This document shows positions 22,240 to 34,430 of a DNA stretch of 64,000 bases, one piece after another. The DNA is from Tenodera sinensis (taxonomy: Eukaryota > Arthropoda > Insecta > Mantodea > Mantidae). Both the position numbers and the translations under genes were made by a program. A model generated the notes under the pieces. The model was not told the origin of the DNA, did no database searches, and worked only from the letters and a program-made list of their open reading frames with translations. The stretch lies in contig CM060965.1 of NCBI GenBank assembly GCA_030765045.1, forward strand, positions 24,788,935 through 24,852,934, in the 5' to 3' direction. Numbering within the stretch: the stretch's first letter is position 1; the number at the start of each line of letters is the position of its first letter.

Positions 22240-23155
22240 ACTCTGTTCATCAAGAGATTAGAGGAGATATAAACAAACCACCGGTTTGTATCACTCCGCG
22301 GCCACGTGCTTTCACAATGACGCAACACGGTTACCTACCGCTACGCGTAGGTATAATATGCATTTTACACTACTAAAGGATATATTTACGTGATCCAAAT
22401 AACATGTAGCACATGGAAATTAACTGCTACTTACGTCATCTCTGTCCACAATAACACTTTTTCATTTCCTGCTCACAATCTCGAAACCAGTCTCCAGAAG
22501 CAGCTTGTGTAGGGAAGTTCGTTTTAAATCTGGAAGATCGGGATCAGAGTTAACTGCCAACAGCACTTTGTTTAAGGTAGTGGTTCATTGTTAACAAAGA
22601 ACTGGTGAACTTTTCGACGGATTGCAGATCTCACACTCACAAATTCGTCGCAAACTACATCCACCATTTATCTAGCACGTACCGGTATCTTCACCAACTG
22701 ACGATTTTTCTTTGGGTGTACTGTAAATACTTGCAACTGAGACACCAGTAAACTCGGTGTTAATTTCATCACGTCTTCGATAGCAAGTTCGGGATATTTC
22801 TCGTAGAACTTGTTAAATACTTTCAATATTGTTGTCTTTTCACCACTTCGCAACGGTTTGCCGCACTTAAGTTTTACAATACTCACTTGTTCCACCATGT
22901 TACTTTCATACTGAATAATGCGCGCGCAGAATGAATTAGGCTGGTTACAAATTCACTTAACTGCGTATTCTTACAGTTTAACTATGCTTAGCACACTTAG
23001 TTCATGCTTTAGCAAACATTAAATGACATTTCAGACCTCAGTAACAGTATTTCTTCAAGGGACTATATACACGGCGAAAGCGTCAAGAGGGCGCGCTGTG
23101 GTCAAAACGCACGTGGCTTTGTTTACGTCTCCTCTAATCTCTAGATGAACAGAGT
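22240..23155. mobile_element. 916-bp TIR element carrying an HTH relic
   Basis: 22240-22267 and 23128-23155 are inverted copies of a 28-bp sequence (ACTCTGTTCATC, one mismatch, AGAGATTAGAGGAGA). Similarity continues weakly inward (TAAACAAA, CCAC...CACGTGC). An HTH-domain gene remnant lies between. No target duplication is obvious. It is probably a non-autonomous DNA transposon. Confidence 0.65.
22668..22907 (-). pseudogene. helix-turn-helix domain relic, copy 2
   Basis: The minus strand starts MVEQVSIVKLKCGKPLRSGE, then KTTILKVFNKFYEKYPELAI and EDVMK. Comparison with copy 1 implies a one-base frameshift after this point, because the family motif TEFTGVSVASIY...KEK continues in the +1 frame and ends at a good donor (ACCG then gtacgtg). 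It could be the first exon of a split transposase gene or a dead remnant. It lies inside the TIR element 22240-23155. Confidence 0.55.
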
Positions 23156-23275
23156 TTAGTGTACCTGCCGATGCGTGCTCTATGTAGTAGAGAAAGTAAC
23201 TAGCGGCGATAATAATTTGTCCATGAACAGAGGTCGATTTTCCACGGCCTTATAATAACAATGTCACCTACTCAC

Positions 23276-23497
23276 CTGCCAATTATTGCACAAGGATACC
23301 CGTTGGTGGACACCGCTGCATTCCAATAGACTCCGAGAACTGAATCAGAAAGGCTTGGAACTTCTGAAGCTGCACCACTGATGGAGTCATCATTGTCATC
23401 ATATTGCAGCCAAACGACCAGCGTGACGACCAGAGCCACTAACAGTACCATGATCACAGCTCCAATCACCACAAACTTGTGTTTGCTCAAACCTGGT
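23276..23497 (-). CDS. gamma-glutamyltransferase exon 2 (signal anchor and start of ectodomain)
   Basis: This 222-nt exon is bounded by an acceptor (ttgctgtag before 23497) and a donor (CAG then gtgagt after 23276). It encodes PGLSKHK, then one ~23-residue hydrophobic segment (FVVIGAVIM to VVWL), then an acidic stalk and LGVYWNAAVSTNGYPCAIIG. The last part matches the start of the GGT fold, where animal enzymes have a G-x-(F/Y)...AAV(S/A)(S/T)(N/D) motif before G-x-x-(I/M)L. The membrane segment predicts a type II ectoenzyme that cleaves extracellular glutathione and gamma-glutamyl conjugates. The exon ends two bases into an Arg codon completed in exon 3. Intron 1, on its 5' side, would be about 37.7 kb. 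Confidence 0.85.
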
Positions 23498-23669
23498 CTA
23501 CAGCAACATCACATACATTTGATTAATTTATTACACAGATAGGAATATTTACCTACACTATTTTGTTGTTAAACTCTAGTGTCTGTCTCTCGTTAGTATT
23601 TCACCAAACCGAGCCATAAGGTCTGAGAGGGATTATAGCCTCTCCACCTAATTTCAAAAAAGATTTATG

Positions 23670-24335
23670 AGCTTCAGTTACATGACTCTCTCTACTCTTG
23701 CACTATTCTTACAAGCTCTTATTCTTCTATCTTAATGTTAGTCGAGATAAACATTTGCAGAAATTAACTTATTGCTGATCTTCTTATAGGTGCAAGTGGA
23801 ACATGGAAATACAATGGGCTTTAAGCGATAGTCAAATGTTTTAAAGCTTTGAAATTCCCTTCTCTTTGCACGGCCAGGAAATAAAAAAGTTATAACGACC
23901 TTCCATTTGAGACAAGTATAAGTATTGCAAAACCTACAGAAATTACAAGGAATATCTCCAAAATAGTTCACCCCACGAAAAATGCATCTGAACATAAATT
24001 GTGTTTCAACAAGATCTACATTTTTATATAGCAAGATTTAGTCTACCTCTTACGGTTCACCAGTTATGCAAAAGTCATCAAGAGTAAACAGGATTACATT
24101 GGCTATAGTCAGAAAATTCAAAATATATATTTCATTTGCCATAAAAATATCTCAAATATTTGGCGGTTTAGTCAACATTTTCGAAAAATTTTCAATGTAA
24201 AGGGTAGTTTAGAGTAGGGGAATTTTCTTTGAAATCTTCGCGTCGCATCCTTAAAGGATATTAAACTTAAATACCAATTTGGTTTTTAACCGACTTTTTG
24301 AGTTAATGCTGTTCAGATACAGACGCGCGCGCACG

Positions 24336-24384
<49 letters not shown>

Positions 24385-24499
24385 ACCAAACACTTAGACG
24401 AGCGGACCTTTTTTTAAAAATTCTTTTTCTGGATAAAGGGGTCTTAAAAACATGTTTCCAATGAAATCTTTGGGTCGAATACGTAGGTAGTAGAGAAAC
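23670..24499 (-). repeat. ~850-bp CTTTCTCTAC repeat, copy E
   Basis: Minus orientation. It begins GTTACATGACTCTCTCTACT and ends GTAGTAGAGAAACG. It keeps the shared blocks (GTCAAATGTTTTAAAGCTTT, AATATATATTTCATTTGCC, AAGGGTAGTTTAGAGTAGGG) and contains an (AC)n expansion at 24340-24378. Moderately diverged. Confidence 0.8.
24340..24378. repeat. (AC)n microsatellite
   Basis: About 19 AC units preceded by GCGCGCACGCACG. It lies at the same internal site of the ~850-bp repeat as the (AC)n at 12394. Confidence 0.95.
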
Positions 24500-24714
24500 G
24501 AAATGGCATTTACTATACTTAGGTCATGGTGTTATTTTGTTTTGGTAAATTTAAAACCAACACATACTTCTAACACATTTGCTTAAACCAAATGAGCATC
24601 TATTTGTTCAGTTAGTGAGTGAATTTAAGTAGCGTGGATTGTATCTCAAAATATGTTCCACTAACTCGGGAAGAAAAAGAAACACAGCTTTACATTTACA
24701 AGCAAATGACTTCT

Positions 24715-25095
24715 TGATAGACAGTTGCCTCTCACCAAGGCGGGTTCGATTCCAGGGAACTGCATGTGGGATTTGTGTGGATAAAGTGACTTCTGGTCGG
24801 GTTTTCATCGGGTTCTACGGTTTAATTTTATCAAGTTCTCTGTCATCACATTTCTTTTCATCAATTTCATCTTCATTTCATATCTTCTACCTCACTCTTA
24901 TCCCAGGCTGTGGGCTACTCACCCGCTCCCCTTCCCGTCTCTGGTTCTCTGCTCACCTCTCCGTTTCCCGGTTGCGAAGACCACATTCTCCGGCTGGGAG
25001 GGACTCGGGACGCCAATCACGTCCCACCCCTACTTTTGCTCCCCATTCACGAGGCCCGTTATGGCCAGAGGTGGGTGTAGTGGTCAGGGCTGTTG
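24715..25095 (+). repeat. tRNA-derived SINE, same family as 6050-6419
   Basis: The B box GCGGGTTCGATTCCAGGGA is followed by GCATGTGGGATTTGTGTGGA and the C/T-rich body with CAGGCTGTGGGCTACTCACC. The A box is eroded. No clear poly(A) tail. Confidence 0.65.
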
Positions 25096-25939
25096 TGTTG
25101 CGGAGTTTAGTGAACAGCAGTAGTAAAAACTCAGTAAAATTGAGTAACCATTCAAATATTACGTTTAAGGGGAGATTAAATCTCCCACCTTCTCCGAATG
25201 AGAGTCGCACATATTATCACGGCGCTCTCTTGCCCGGTATGATCCATTCTCTCAGAAAGAGCCTCAACCTTGGGTACAGTATACTTTGTATACCCCTAGA
25301 ACTCCTGTAACATGCACCCAACCTTACCGATGCACCACGTGCTCTTACGACGTATAACTCAAGAAATTCGGGAACAGCTGTACCTTATAGAATGTTTTGT
25401 AACCTTACTTGCAATATAGTCAATATGAACACTTCAACCAGCTTCAGGATGAGTGCCAAGAAACTTAGTGGAATACCAGTGGTCATTCTTGGACTATTAA
25501 AATCAAATCAATTATCAACAATTTTATTGACATTAATACGGAGTTTAATGGCACTACACCATTCGTTTATTTTACATTATAAACTTTTATATCTAAATAA
25601 ATGTCATGAAAAGTAACTGCAATTGGAATAGAATTAGTACTCCAACTAATTGTGTATAATAACATTTTACGAACCATAATTAGGGCTCGGATTTTTATAA
25701 CCTAAAAACTCTTGAAATATTCATGTAATTATGCTGTAAAATTACTACTAACATCTTGAAAATATGATCTAAAACTTAAAACAAAATGGGGAAAAATGCA
25801 TTTACTTTTAATAGTTACGCATTAAATAATTCATGGACCTCTGGTAACCTTTACTTCTGGCTAACGAAATGCAGTTTCAGATGGCCAAACTTAAAGATCT
25901 TCGGGGTTGTCAGTCTTATATGTATACTTGGAGAAAGTT

Positions 25940-26215
25940 CTTTCTACAAAACATGATGTAATAGGTCATACTTAAAATAATGAAAACCATTAGCACAATG
26001 CTCTGCTTCACTTTCACTGACTGCTTCTTTGCCGGAAAGTACATCACCAACTTTAGACAATATTGTATATGCAGGTTTTCTTTCAAGCACAAGACGTAAT
26101 TTTTCCTTAGTCATGTCAGCTACTTCGCCCTGTGCACTAGATAACCCACTTCTAGTTTTCTTCAAATGCTTAATGCACCACACAATTTCACGCCCACAGA
26201 TTCAAGGAGAGTGAT
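25940..26215 (-). pseudogene. hAT-like transposase / BED-type protein C-terminal relic
   Basis: The minus strand reads HLKKTRSGLSSAQGEVADMT, KEKLRLVLERKPAYTILSKV, GDVLSGK and HYFKYDLLHHV. It resembles the (F/Y)KY-(A/D)-(P)-(I/L)-T-S segment region before the dimerisation domain of hAT-derived insect proteins. The reading frame is lost before the expected ERSFS motif. Assignment is from memory of family style, so moderate only. Confidence 0.45.
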
Positions 26216-26859
26216 GGATTTAAATATTACAGAGACATTTAATTTTATATGTACTTATGTTTCTTAACATGGTGAATGAAAACAATTTTTGATTGAATGT
26301 GGATCTCTTTCGTCAACGTTAATCAATCTTACCGCAGTTTATGCAAAATTAGTTTGTAGCATCAAGCCGAGCTCCCAACATCTTATAATGGGCTAGCGAA
26401 ATGACTACTTCTTTCTTGGTTTCCGGTATGGGCCGCGTCCTGTTGGCTTTTTTAATCATGCCGACGTTTCGCCTTAAACTCTGTTTGGCTTCTTCACCGG
26501 GCGACTGCGAACCTCGTCCAACTGTTCACTGTCTTTATACTCTGACTGGCCTCGCTGAAGTAATGGGCAAAGGCCGTGGAAGTCTGTGTAATTATTTAGT
26601 TATGAAAGATATTTACGAAAATACCTGCAGTGTTAAATACTGCATAAAACATGACTAAAAGTATGCACCTATTTTAAATAAATATGTACTGATATGGCCT
26701 AACAATAAGTATGGTCGAGTTCACATTTATGTGAACAACAAAGCTGATTCATTTTGTTCTCATATATTGGAAACGCGTTTAAATTAACTTAGACGTGGAA
26801 AAATAAGTCAAGATAAAAAAATGACGTCATAAATCCGAGCTCTAGCCTCGTCCAATACG

Positions 26860-27395
26860 GAGATCAATGTGGATAACAATATAGAGGCACTATTAGCATG
26901 AACGTTTCGTAATAATCGGCAAGCAAATAAATAATCGAAAATTTACCGTCAGTGCTGACTGAGAAATTATTGGTATATGTAGGTAAATAAATAAAAGCAT
27001 CCATACAACACCCTTGTAGGACACCATACAAAACAGCTCTGTAATGAGAACATTTATGTACCATTGTAATAAACAATCTGATACCTCCCATTTAGATAAG
27101 ATTCTAAAAAAGGAAGTGGTGTCGTTAAACCATAAAAGTTTACCTTCTGGAGCAGAGTGCTGTGAGATATGGAGTTAAATGTCCTGATAAAATCGCAGAA
27201 ACGGCCATGAAGTTGCATTCCATTTTCTAATTCAACAAAACACTTTTGAACAAATTTTACAGCAGCTTCGGTAGTGCTACGTGCTGGTCTAAAACTATAG
27301 TAATTCACAAATGAGGAATTCGGCTCAAAGTAATTAATAATTTGTTTGTACAGAAATTGTTTAGATATCTTATTGTTAGATGTCACAAGAACCAT
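26860..27395 (-). pseudogene. non-LTR retrotransposon reverse transcriptase relic
   Basis: From 27395 down the minus strand reads SNNKISKQFLYKQIINYFEP, YYSFRPARSTTEAAVKFVQK, GRFCDFIRTFNSISHSTLLQ and KVNFYGL. After a frameshift at about 27060 it continues AVLYGVLQGCCMDAFIY and LLADYYETFML. These match RT blocks QxGFRPGRST, DLxKAFDxxxHxxLLxKL, GVPQGSxLGP and YADD. The catalytic Asp of block A (AFD to TFN) and the YADD box (LLADYY) are altered, so it is dead. Confidence 0.75.
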
Positions 27396-27479
27396 ACTTA
27401 ATTGGAATGATCAACTTTGTTCCCATTTTATTCATGGGAATAATCGTATTTGAAGATATCAGGAAAAATATAATTATCA

Positions 27480-27838
27480 ATACAATAAACATATTATCAC
27501 GTCTACGCACCGGCCGCCTTTCAAGCGCATACCGACGCTGCTAGTTGGTCTTGGATGTTGCTTGTTCTGCACGAGCGATCATTTTGCCCGTGCAGAGCAA
27601 TATCTATTGTACACCGGCTCCCGAAGATTCGTTTAGGGCAGTTCCAGTAGGTTCCCTTTCTAGGACGTTCCTTTTCTATCCGGCACCTATACAAGGTGCT
27701 GACCTACGCGCAGCACTCTAGTCCAGTCGAGACGAATTGGAGTATGCAGTGGAGTTAAGCTAAGAGGGGACCTTGTTTCTCAGTAAGTGAACAATGTGAA
27801 CAGTAAGTGACAGTAAGTGAACAATGCCGAGTGCATTT
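27480..27838. other. non-coding stretch before the mariner relic
   Basis: More GC-rich than average. It contains a short tandem repeat, CAGTAAGTGA(ACAA), three times at 27780-27825. It may be part of an LTR or SINE but no ends could be fixed. Confidence 0.35.
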
Positions 27839-28180
27839 TACGAGGGGTACACAGAAAGTATGGTTACAACATTTATGTGGGATCGAAAAATGCTTGTATT
27901 TAATTGAAATTCACAGGAGATTTTACAAATACATGAAACTAGTTTTCAATGTATGCCGTCGAGATCGATACATTTTCTACTCGGCACACCAGCTTTTCTA
28001 TACCAGTGTCATAGATCTCTTCCAGCCACTTCTGCACAGCTCCCTCGATTTCCTGATTGATGGAAAAACGTTTCCCACCCAAAAAATCCTTTAGTTTAGG
28101 GTAATGGTGATAGTCCAAGCACGCCAAGTAGCGTGAATAGGGTGGGTGACTGGAATATCCCATCCACACGATGTCAAAAG
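27839..28180 (-). pseudogene. mariner (irritans-like) transposase C-terminal relic with one TIR
   Basis: The minus strand reads SHPPYSRYLACLDYHHYP, then LKDFLGGKRFSINQEIEGAV and QKWLEEIYDTGIEKLV. LKDFLGGKRF and the YDTGI-x-KLV end are characteristic of irritans-type mariners, here lacking the third-Asp motif (PDLAPSD became RYLACLD). CGAGGGGTACACAGAAAGTA at 27841 looks like the element's terminal inverted repeat. The left two-thirds of the transposase is not found. Confidence 0.75.
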
Positions 28181-28496
28181 CTCCTGCGAAACTCGCGCGC
28201 TGTGGGGCTTTGTGTTGTCATGCCTGGGTGGGGATTCCCCTTATGCGGATTTGCGGACTAGTGTATCAGGTATATTAAGTAAAGATGACTCTCCGTTAGA
28301 GCAATGTTCGCATTTCTGCCAGTTTATTTAAAGTGGTCAATTATTTTTGCGCTGGCGAATGAAGTAAGTGAAAACCAAACAGAAGCTGGAAATTTTGTAT
28401 AAGTGTATATTAACCACTGACACTGCTTACATTATTTTATGCTCGACCATGTCATAATATAGCGCTTATACGCCACTGTAACGAACCTCCTTATAT

Positions 28497-31400
28497 CCAC
28501 CTGTTCATAACAATACTGCTATTCACCAATCAAAGGTGCACCTGTTCATAACGATACTGCTATCCACTAACCAAAGGTGCACCTGTTCAAAACGATACTG
28601 CTATCCACTAACCAAAACCAAAGGTGCATCTGTTCATAACGATACCGCTATCCACCAACCAAAGGTGCACCTGTTCATAACGATACTGCTATCCACCAAC
28701 CAAAGGTGCATCTGTTCATAACGATACTCCTATTCACCAACCAAAGGTGCACCTGTTCATAACGATACTTCTTATCACCGACCAAAGGTGCATCTGTTCA
28801 TAACGATACTACTATTCACCAACCAAAGGTGCATCTGTTCATAACGATACTGCTATTCACCAACCAAAGGTGCATCTGTTCATAACGATACTACTATTCA
28901 CCAACCAAAGGTGCATCTGTTCAAAACGATACTGCTATCCACTAACCAAAACCAAAGGTGCATCTGTTCATAACGATACTGCTATTCACCAACCAAAGGT
29001 GCATCTGTTCATAACGATACTACTATTCACCAACCAAAGGTGCATCTGTTCATAACGATACTGCTATTCACCAACCAAAGGTGCATCTGTTCATAACGAT
29101 ACTACTATTCACCAACCAAAGGTGCACCTGTTCAAAACGATACTGCTATCCACTAACCAAAACCAAAGGTGCATCTGTTCATAACGATACCGCTATCCAC
29201 CAACCAAAGGTGCATCTGTTCATAACGATACTCCTATTCACCAACCAAAGGTGCACCTGTTCATAACGATACTGCTATTCACCAACCAAAGGTGCATCTG
29301 TTCATAACGATACTGCTATTCACCAACCAAAGGTGCACCTGTTCATAACGATACTTCTTATCACCGACCAAAGGTGCATCTGTTCATAACGATACTACTA
29401 TTCACCAACCAAAGGTGCACCTGTTCATAACGATACTTCTTATCACCGACCAAAGGTGCATCTGTTCATAACGATACTACTATTCACCAACCAAAGGTGC
29501 ACCTGTTCATAACGATACTGCTATTCACCAACCAAAGGTGCATCTGTTCATAACGATACTGCTATCCACCAACCAAAGGTGCACCTGTTCATAACGATAC
29601 TGCTATTCACCAACCAAAGGTGCACCTGTTCATAACGATACTGCTATTCACCAACCAAAGGTGCACCTGTTCATAACGATACTGCTATCCACCAACCAAA
29701 GGTGCATCTGTTCATAACGATACTCCTTATCACCAACCAAAGGTGCATCTGTTCATAACGATACTACTATTCACCAACCAAAGGTGTACCTGTTCATAAC
29801 GATACTTCTTATCACCAACCAAAGGTGCACCTGTTCATAACGATACTTCTTATCACCAACCAAAGGTGCATCTGTTCATAACGATACTACTATTCACCAA
29901 CCAAAGGTGCACCTGTTCATAACGATACTTCTTATCACCGACCAAAGGTGCATCTGTTCATAACGATACTCCTATTCACCAACCAAAGGTGCACCTGTTC
30001 ATAACGATACTTCTTATCACCGACCAAAGGTGCATCTTTTCATAACGATACTACTATTCACCAACCAAAGGTGCATCTGTTCATAACGATACTACTATTC
30101 ACCAACCAAAGGTGCATCTGTTAATAACGATACTACTATTCACCAACCAAAGGTGCATCTGTTCATAACGATACTACTATTCACCAACCAAAGGTGCACC
30201 TGTTCATAACGATACTGCTATCCACCAACCAAAGGTGCACCTGTTCATAACGATACTACTATTGACCAACCAAAGGTGCACCTGTTCATAACGATACTAC
30301 TATTGACCAACCAAAGGTGCACCTGTTCATAACGATACTGCTATCCACCAACCAAAGGTGAACTGTTCATAACGATACTACTATCCACCAACCAAAGGTG
30401 CACCTGTTCATAACGATACTACTATCATACAACCAAAGGTGCACCTGTTCATAACGATACTACTATCCACCAACCAAAGGTGCACCTGTTCATAACGATA
30501 CTACTATCCACCAACCAAAGGTGCACCTGTTCATAACGATACTACTATCCACCAACCAAAGGTGCACCTGTTCATAACGATACTGCTATCCACCAACCAA
30601 AGGTGCACCTGTTCATAACGATACTGCTATCCACCAACCAAAGGTGCACCTGTTCATAACGATACTACTATCCACCAACCAAAGGTGCACCTGTTCATAA
30701 CGATACTGCTATCCACCAACCAAAGGTGCACCTGTTCATAACGATACTACTATCCACCAACCAAAGGTGCACCTGTTCATAACGATACTGCTATCCACCA
30801 ACCAAAGGTGCACCTGTTCATAACGATACTACTATTCACCAACCAAAGGTGCACCTGTTCATAACGATACTTCTATTCACCAACCAAAGGTGCACCTGTT
30901 CATAACGATACTACTATTCACCAACCAAAGGTGCACCTGTTCATAACGATACTGCTATTCACCAACCAAAGGTGTACCTGTTCATAACGATACTGCTATT
31001 CACCAACCAAAGGTGTACCTGTTCATAACGATACTGCTATTCACCAACCAAAGGTGCACCTGTTCTTAACGATACTGCTATTCACCAACCAAAGGTGCAC
31101 CTGTTCTTAACGATACTCCTATTCACCAACCAAAGGTGCACCTGTTCTTAACGATACTGCTATTCACCAACCAAAGGTGCACCTGTTCTTAACGATACTG
31201 CTATTGACCAACCAAAGGTGCACCTGTTCATAACGATACTGCTATTCACCGACCAAAGGTGCACCTGTTCATAACGATACTGCTATTCACCAACCAAAGG
31301 TGCACCTGTTCATAACGATACTACTATTCACCAACCAAAGGTGCACCTGTTCTTAACGATACTGCTATTCACCAACCAAAGGTGCACCTGTTCATAACGA

Positions 31401-33005
31401 TACTGCTATTCACCAACCAAAGGTGCACCTGTTCTTAACGATACTGCTATTCACCGACCAAAGGTGCACCTGTTCATAACGATACTACTATTCACCAACC
31501 AAAGGTGCACCTGTTCATAACGATACTGCTATTCACCAACCAAAGGTGCACCTGTTCATAACGATACTGCTATTGACCAACCAAAGGTGCACCTGTTCAT
31601 AACGATACTGCTATTCACCAACCAAAGGTGCACCTGTTCATAACGATACTGCTATTCACCAACCAAAGGTGCACCTATTCATAACGATACTGCTATTCAC
31701 CGACCAAAGGTGCACCTGTTCATAACGATACTACTATTCACCAACCAAAGGTGCACCTGTTCATAACGATACTACTATTCACCAACCAAAGGTGCACCTG
31801 TTCATAACGATACTGCTATTCACCAACCAAAGGTGCACCTGTTCATAACGATACTGCTATTCACCAACCAAAGGTGCACCTGTTCATAACGATACTACTA
31901 TTCACCAACCAAAGGTGCATCTGTTCATAACGATACTACTATTCACCAACCAAAGGTGCACCTGTTCATAACGATACTGCTATTCACCAACCAAAGGTGC
32001 ACCTGTTCATAACGATACTACTATTCACCAACCAAAGGTGCATCTGTTCATAACGATACTACTATTCACCAACCAAAGGTGCATCTGTTCATAACGATAC
32101 CACTATTCACCAACCAAAGGTGCACCTGTTCATAACGATACTGCTATTCACCAACCAAAGGTGCACCTATTCATAACGATACTGCTATTCACCGACCAAA
32201 GGTGCACCTGTTCATAACGATACTGCTATTCACCAACCAAAGGTGCATCTGTGCATAACGATACTGCTATTCACCAACCAAAGGTGCATCTGTTCATAAC
32301 GATACTGCTATTTACCAACCAAAGGTGCACCTGTTCATAACGATACTGCTATCCACCAACCAAAGGTGCACCTGTTCATAACGATACTGCTATCCACCAA
32401 CCAAAGGTGCACCTGTTCATAACGATACTGCTATTTACCAACCAAAGGTGCACCTGTTCATAACGATACTGCTATTCACCAACCAAAGGTGCATCTGTTC
32501 ATAACGATACTGCTATTCACCAACCAAAGGTGCACCTGTTCATAACGATACTACTATCCACCAACCAAAGGTGCACCTTTTCATAACGATACTGATATCC
32601 ATCAACCAAAGGTGCACCTGTTCATAACGATACTGCTATCCACCAACCAAATTATTATTATTATTTTCTTATTTTCTTGTTTAACAAGGCTGTCAACTGC
32701 CAGGATCACATCAGCGTCGCCGGTGTGCCGGAATTTTGTCCCGCAGTCAGTAAATCTACTGACATGGAGCTGTCGTTTTTAAGCACACTTAAAAACCATC
32801 GGCCTGGGCCGTGTTTGAACCCGCGACCTTGGGATCCGTAGGCCAGCGTCTAACCTACTGAGCCACCCAGACCGACCCCACCAACCAAAGGTGCAACTGT
32901 TCATAACGATACTGCTATCCACCAACCAAAGGTGCACCTGTTCATAACGATACTGCTATCCACCAACCAAAGGTGCACCTGTTCATAACGATACTGCTAC
33001 CCACC
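28497..33005 (+). repeat. 41-bp tandem satellite array
   Basis: About 100 head-to-tail copies of a 41-bp unit beginning AACCAAAGGTGCACCTGTTC and continuing ATAACGATACTGCTATTCACC. Within the unit AGGTGCACCT is a perfect 10-bp palindrome containing a CACCTG E-box. Variants: GCATCTG for GCACCTG (common in the left half), CTTATCACCG, CTATCCACC, TTCTTAACG, and rarer 47-bp units with AACCAAAACC. A SINE interrupts the array at 32651-32877. No unique spacers between units, so it is a satellite. Confidence 0.97.
32651..32877 (-). repeat. tRNA-derived SINE inserted in the satellite
   Basis: Flanked by an 11-bp duplication CCACCAACCAA (32640-32650 and 32878-32888). Minus-strand head: A box TGGCTCAGTAGGTTAGACGC and B box GGTCGCGGGTTCAAAC. 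The body contains GGTTTTTAAGTGTGCTTAAA and GGCACACCGGCGACGCTGAT, and the tail at the left is (AAT)n. Same family as 53299-53520 and 56205-56385. It entered after the array had formed. Confidence 0.92.
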
Positions 33006-33505
33006 AGTCAAAAGATCTGCATGTTGCAATCAATAAATAGCCGTCTGCGCACATTCCAACGCAGCTGAAAGCCAGACTATCGATTCTCGTATGTTCAGTC
33101 GAATTAAAACTACTTCGAGTTTAGAAAATAAAATTCTAATAAATTCAATTCGTCTTCTCGTTTTTGAAAGTCCACTTGTTTTAAAGGTTAAACATATCTA
33201 CCCTCTGTATCATTGTGTCAATGATTCTCCAATTAAAGGTGCAACTATCGATTCTCGTATGTACAATCGAATAACAAGTATATGATTAAACTTTCTGACA
33301 CCAGTGATGATAACATGCAATGTAGAATATCCAATTCATTTATAAATGTTTTAACTTAGACACATGGTCGAGCATAAATAGTGGTATGAAACCTGAGTAT
33401 AATGGCAATTTTATGATGCTCGTATGCATATTATGAAACTGGCATCTTAATTGCTGATATTATGCTCTCGTCGCATAATATACTAATAACGTTCTCCTAG
33501 TTTTG
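33006..33505 (+). repeat. satellite right flank, duplicated at 53.8-54.35 kb
   Basis: From CAATCAATAAATAGCCGTCT through GACACATGGTCGAGCATAAA to GCATAATATACTAATAACG this stretch is collinear with 53816-54350 despite many substitutions and indels. A 17-bp motif at 33362-33378 recurs inverted at 28436-28452, left of the array. No coding potential. Confidence 0.75.
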
Positions 33506-33509
33506 TTGC

Positions 33510-34430
33510 GGCCTGTGGCCATTCGTCTCTACAAATGGAAGAGATGCACTGCAATATTTCGGGAGAGTTGGCCAGCTTTTCTGTAGACAAAATATGTGCC
33601 TTGTACCTTATGTTTTAAAGCCACAATCTCCATTTTATGTTTTATTGTGATACACCTATTAGCTATTATAATTATCATTTTAATATTATGGCTATTTTAT
33701 TATTAATTTTATCACTATGGTTTATAACCATGATTATGGTTTATAACCTACACCTGAGCTGGTATATTACCTTTACAACCCTGATGCTATTCCCGACTGT
33801 GCATTCATATACGTAAGTTAATATTTAAATGAGCCTTCAGTTGTAGAAAGGATATCGAGTAATCGATTTGAAGTTGACAGCGAAAATATAACAGAAAACT
33901 CAAGTTCAAGTGGGTATGAAAATGTTAAGCAACAACGAAGTACTTCTAAACATTTTATGGAGCACACTCTCATGTATTTTTTGAATGCTCCTGGCACCAG
34001 TCCCATCCTTTAAAATACTTTCAGGAAAAAGTACAAAACTTAACAGCATTCTTCTTCTTCCCCGCAGAATATTGAGAGGATAAGGCTAGCAGCAAACCCA
34101 AGTTCAACAATAGGCAAATGTTGGACCAGAAGGTAGACTTTCAACAAGCAGCTCCGGTTCCGAAGAGTAAGTAGAGATTAAAGATGATTGTTTCATGATC
34201 TAGTTAACGAATGTGATGACTACGAAAAGGCACAATAGACAATTGGTTGGATCCATTCAACTTTCAATGTCGGCGTTAGCTTCATGAAATATGCACTTCA
34301 TTCACTGGCGTCTGTTTGCTTTAGGGAAATAATAACAAAGAAAATTAGTTATGTTTATTTTACAATTTTCCTCAAACGTTTTAGTGCAGGGACTACTTAT
34401 AACAGTTTGATTACTAACTGATAAACAAAA
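33510..34430. other. intronic stretch, nothing recognised
   Basis: AT-rich. A minus-strand 62-residue ORF at 33818-34006 matches nothing I know. Confidence 0.4.

Noticed and set aside
28497..33005. CRISPR-like repeat array
   Set aside because: Units are contiguous 41-mers without unique spacers, and the DNA is eukaryotic.
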